The position numbers and the translations under genes are program-made. Below, piece by piece: positions 61,081-64,000 of a DNA stretch of 64,000 nt (positions are counted from its first letter, which is position 1; the number at the start of each line of letters is the position of its first letter). The DNA comes from Flavobacterium oreochromis. GTDB lineage: Bacteria > Bacteroidota > Bacteroidia > Flavobacteriales > Flavobacteriaceae. The notes beneath the pieces are model-generated. The model was not told the origin of the DNA, did no database searches, and saw only the letters and a program-made list of their open reading frames with translations. Location: positions 186,001 to 250,000 of the forward strand of contig NZ_CP067377.1 in assembly GCF_019565455.1 (NCBI RefSeq). The letters run 5' to 3'.

Positions 61081-61356
61081 TTATACTATTTTATCTATTA
61101 CTAAATCATTCAAATCAATTTGAAGTGCATAATTAACTCTTGAAGCCTTACTTATTTCTTTTGCTTTTTTAATGTGACTGACAATTATGGTTATTGCTCC
61201 ATTTCTTGTGCCTCCATCTTGAAAAATAACTTTCCAAGCAGTATCCAAATCATTAATTTTGTTCCATCCTTCCTTAATTAAAACTTCATAGAAATTTTTT
61301 CTTTGCTCTGTTGTAACGTTAGGTAAATCTAATGTTACCAATGCTTTGTATCCCAT
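61081..61356 (-). CDS. Small protein of unknown function, first gene of a small-protein operon
   Basis: 91 residues from MGYKALVTLDLPNVTTEQR at 61356. A TTACGG palindrome (61414-61429) and a TAAGTTTG -7 box (61385-61392) lie upstream, so the start and promoter agree. The ferredoxin-like strand/helix pattern (KALVTLDL, RKNFYEVLIKEGW, ITIIVSHI) suggests a dimeric alpha/beta fold. It begins an operon with DUF4177-like, YidD-like, the Cys protein and HSDR_N genes. Confidence 0.65.
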   Translation of the reverse strand: MGYKALVTLDLPNVTTEQRKNFYEVLIKEGWNKINDLDTAWKVIFQDGGTRNGAITIIVSHIKKAKEISKASRVNYALQIDLNDLVIDKIV

Positions 61357-61384
61357 ATTTATAACTTTAATAATTAATAACACC

Positions 61385-61392
61385 CAAACTTA
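61385..61392 (-). promoter_or_regulatory. -7 promoter box TAAGTTTG of the small-protein operon
   Basis: On the minus strand TAAGTTTG exactly matches TAnnTTTG, 28 bases before the ATG at 61356 and 21 bases from the TTACGG palindrome, a usual activator distance. Confidence 0.6.
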
Positions 61393-61413
61393 CTTTCAAT
61401 AAAAACCAATTCC

Positions 61414-61429
61414 TTACGGGAAACCGTAA
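61414..61429. promoter_or_regulatory. Palindrome TTACGG-GAAA-CCGTAA
   Basis: Perfect arms with a four-base centre, next to the promoter of the small-protein operon and just downstream of the response-regulator gene. It shares an adjoining TTCC with the copy at 58959. Confidence 0.6.
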
Positions 61430-61486
61430 AGCATAAAAAAGTCTGTAAAATGAATTACAGACTTGACTATAGACTTGGTAAAAATT

Positions 61487-62155
61487 TTAAACTATGCCCA
61501 TATCCTTTGCGATAGCCACTAAGTGAATGGTGTTGTTAGCTTGAAAATAATCTTTAAGCTTGGCAATACGTTTTTCGATGGTACTTTTGCTATTAGGGGA
61601 AATACCTAATTGTTTGAATTTTGCCTCCATATTTTCTTGAGGGATTCCTAGTGCTAATTGTGTTAACAACTGAATGTCATAATCATCAATTTCGGCAGTT
61701 GATTTATCTTGGAGAACTAATTGTAAAGAAGGAGATAAATATTTTTCTTTGCCTTCCCATATTTTATTAATAGCAGTTAAAAGTTCATTAGCGGTGTTCC
61801 GGTGCTTTAAAACATAGGCTTCTATATTTTGCTCATTCATTAATCTCTTAATACGATGTGGTCTATCATCAATTGAAAAAGCAATAATCTTAGTTAGAGG
61901 AAATGACTTTTTTATTTCTGCAATTAATTGTTCTCCTGACGTTAATTTAGCATCTCGATGATCTGCTTTAAAGGATAAATCGGTAATTAATAAATCGTAA
62001 GGAGCTTTTTCATTTTGTGCTTTTTTAAATTTCAATAGTGCATCATCACAATATTTCACATATTCTACGACTGAAATATGTAATTTTTTCAATGCTTGTT
62101 CGGTTGCAATATTATTTAAATCAATATCGTCAACTACTAGTACTTTTTTAAACAT
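61487..62155 (-). CDS. Response regulator of a two-component system
   Basis: 222 residues. The receiver domain has Asp9/Asp10 (VVDDID), phospho-acceptor Asp59 (LLITDLSF) and the later Lys in VLKHR. A C-terminal helix-turn-helix (QLLTQLALGIPQENMEAKFKQLG...KSTIEKRIAKLKDYF) resembles NarL/LuxR-type output domains. It lies 11 bases after the sensor kinase gene. The TTACGG palindromes nearby are candidate targets. Confidence 0.88.
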   Translation of the reverse strand: MFKKVLVVDDIDLNNIATEQALKKLHISVVEYVKYCDDALLKFKKAQNEKAPYDLLITDLSFKADHRDAKLTSGEQLIAEIKKSFPLTKIIAFSIDDRPHRIKRLMNEQNIEAYVLKHRNTANELLTAINKIWEGKEKYLSPSLQLVLQDKSTAEIDDYDIQLLTQLALGIPQENMEAKFKQLGISPNSKSTIEKRIAKLKDYFQANNTIHLVAIAKDMGIV

Positions 62156-62166
62156 TTTACAATAGA

Positions 62167-63853
62167 TTATTTTGGGATATTAATTTTAGTTTTCAAACCT
62201 TTTCCTAATGAATCAAAAGTAATTTTACCGTTGATATTTTTAATACGGTTTTCCACATTTGACAATCCACTTTTTTTAATTTTTTCTAAATCTAATCCTT
62301 TTCCGTTGTCTGAATAGTCTATGTTTATATCATTTTTCCCACTGGCAAAGCTTACCAAAACTATTGTTGCTTGACTGTGTTTTTTCATATTGATTAAAAG
62401 TTCCTGAAGTACTCTAAAAATAGTAATCTTTTTATTGCGAGTAAATTTTGCCAATTTATGGTTTCGTCTTTTTTTATGATTACATTACATTGGTTGGTTT
62501 TATAACTATTGATCATAGCAATGAGAGCATCATTAAAATATTCTCCTGTTTCTATTGATTCATTTTCCTTAGAGATATTTCTTGACCTTTGATAAATATT
62601 ATCTAACAGATTAATTAGTTCTTCTTTGTGTTGTGGTTCATCAATTGATTTAGTTTCTATATAGGATATGGTTTGAAAAACATCGTTTGCCAATTCATCG
62701 TGGATTTTTTTGGCTATTCTGGTTTCAGTAAAGTAAGTCGCTTTTTGTTTTTCTTGCCGATTTTTATTTTTGAAATAATTAAACAAAAACAACACAAAAC
62801 TAACTAACAAAACCACTAAAACTAACCAAAAATCTTTTTCATTTTCGCTTTTTTGAAGTTCAAGCTCTGTTTGAATTTGAGAATTTTTAAGTTTTAAATT
62901 TTCCTCTTCCGTTACTTTAGCATCATACTTAATTTTAGCAAATTGATTTTTTGCTGAATTTCTAACATTTGTGATACTGTCATTTAAAATAGCGTATTGA
63001 AGTGCATAATCTTGTTTTTTTGTTGATTTAATTAAAAACAATAATGATTCTAATCTTTCATTTATACTTTTATAAATTGTTGCATTTATATAGGCTTTTT
63101 TTTCATAAAAACTAGCTCTTTTGGGATATTTTTTTAAATATAATTCTGCAAGATGTAAATAGCTTTCAATAGCTCCATACGAATCATGATTTTTTAATTT
63201 TAAATTTAATGATTGACGCATTAACTTTTCTCCTTTTTTATTTCATTTTTTTTAAAATAAGCATAACCTAAATTATCTATGTATATTGCTTTCCTTAAAG
63301 GAAATGCGTCTAAAAATTTTTCATTTATAAATGACTCTAATATTGCCACAGCTCTTGTATAATTACCCGTTTGAATATTAACATTTGCAATGTTATTTAA
63401 AGCCACAACCTTAGTAATTGAATCATCAGCTAACTGGTATGTTTTACTATAGTAATCTAAAGCTTGATCATAATTCTTCATTTCTTTAGCTGCAATACCT
63501 AATAAATTATTTACAGCAGATCTATAAGAATTATCTCTATTCAAATAAGGTAAAATTTCAATAAGCGTTGTTTCACTCCCAAAAAAATCATCATATACTT
63601 GCTGAATACTAGCCATTTGAATACTACAATAAGTAACATGATTGATAGTATTATCATTTTCAAATATGTTCTTAGCTCTATTATAATAATAAAATGCACT
63701 ATCAAATTTTTTTTGATTATAATTATAATCACCTTTACTTTGAAACTTAAGAGCTATTGCATTTTTTTTAACTTTTTCTATCGTTTTAGAATTATGCTCT
63801 TTACAGCCCAAAAATAGAACTAGTAATAATAAAAAAAACGGGGAATGACTCAT
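62167..63853 (-). CDS. Sensor histidine kinase with TPR input (two frame breaks)
   Basis: About 562 residues when joined. The N-terminus MSHSPFFLLLLVLFLGCK looks like a lipoprotein signal. TPR-like repeats follow to about residue 330, then a membrane helix (WLVLVVLLVSFVLFLF), a HisKA_3 dimer helix with the phospho-His in RIAKKIHDELANDV, and an HATPase_c domain (ELLINMKKHS N box, DNGKGLD, GLSNVENRI). Frames change near 63225 (AAAAAAGGAGAAAA) and 62450 (AATAAAAAG). The start codon lies inside a terminator-like hairpin. Pairs with the following response regulator. Confidence 0.85.
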
Positions 63854-63872
63854 AAAACTGATTCTTTCCCCG
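63831..63872 (-). terminator. Terminator-like hairpin spanning the sensor-kinase start codon
   Basis: On the minus strand CGGGGAAAGAATCA (63872-63859) pairs with TGAGTCATTCCCCG (63852-63839) over 12 of 14 positions, directly followed by T8 (63838-63831). The kinase ATG (63853-63851) is at the top of the 3-prime arm. It may end the upstream small gene's transcript or act as an attenuator for the kinase. Confidence 0.6.
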
Positions 63873-63899
63873 AATTTAAAAATAAAAAATTAAATTTTA

Positions 63900-63970
63900 T
63901 TATTTTGGTGGTTTAATAGGTACAAGATCATCACCTAGGTTAGTTTCAATTATCATCTCTTTTTATCCAT
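63900..63970 (-). CDS. Possible very small peptide gene upstream of the kinase
   Basis: An 18-codon frame from 63956 (MIIETNLGDDLVPIKPPK) or, with one base change, 22-23 codons from ATG 63970 (MDKK...). It ends 28 bases before the terminator-like hairpin, which would be its natural terminator. No homologue known to me. It could be a leader peptide. Confidence 0.3.
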
Positions 63971-64000
63971 AATCGTATCTATTCTTTTTTAAACAAAAGA

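Noticed and set aside
1..64000. tRNA or rRNA genes and prophage modules
   Set aside because: No cloverleaf-like sequences, rRNA segments or phage structural genes were recognised on either strand.

Overview
The window is AT-rich chromosomal DNA of a Bacteroidota bacterium, very probably a Flavobacterium. Supporting signs are TAnnTTTG promoter -7 boxes, type IX secretion C-terminal sorting domains, a two-component sensor of the TPR/HisKA_3 type, and a Cas13b that resembles the F. branchiophilum protein as I remember it. Many genes are split by single-base length differences at A/T runs, including housekeeping genes such as gcvP. Most of these breaks are therefore probably sequencing or assembly errors rather than true pseudogenes, and I describe the joined genes.

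Layout, left to right. 1-2827: a type VI-B CRISPR effector (Cas13b, minus strand), running off the left edge, with no CRISPR array in view. 3176-7047: a three-gene envelope operon (lipoprotein, large exported protein, TPR protein). 7303-9453: an S46 dipeptidyl-peptidase of DPP7 type. 9602-22680: a minus-strand cluster of six exported proteins. It starts with a ricin/Shiga-type ribosome-inactivating protein (RIP), followed by two small papain-fold-like C-H-D proteins, an HExxH metalloprotein, a discoidin-like protein and a 3226-residue subtilase/GEVED/Ig-repeat protein with a type IX sorting tail. 23229-26742: an M28 peptidase, an IS3 relic, a MITE/REP-like element and an M43 metalloprotease. 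26779-33297: core genes obgE, CNNM transporter, adk and hpt on the minus strand, divergent from purK and purE. 33528-38074: M3 oligopeptidase, a SanA-like protein and a SWIM zinc-finger protein.

38174-42591 is a GbsR/MarR-family-regulated operon (DUF2071, two small membrane proteins, DCC-like, TIGR01777, SRPBCC) with matching operators in front of the regulator and of the next gene. 42581-51746 is a minus-strand group with a UbiA-like membrane protein, pbpC and a bacterial alpha-2-macroglobulin. 51905-57459 has gcvP, a KAS III-like synthase and a complete IS256-family element inserted in an inverted-repeat element. 57579-61356 holds small exported proteins, an HsdR-N-like nuclease and small cytosolic proteins. 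61487-63853 is a two-component system. Copies of a TTACGG-N4-CCGTAA palindrome lie in front of two minus-strand units beside this system and may be its regulatory sites.

The most unusual content is the exported-effector cluster at 9602-22680. The RIP keeps every ricin active-site position and matches the family signature exactly. It sits with five other exported proteins, which suggests a secreted toxin/protease locus that I do not recognise as a described system.
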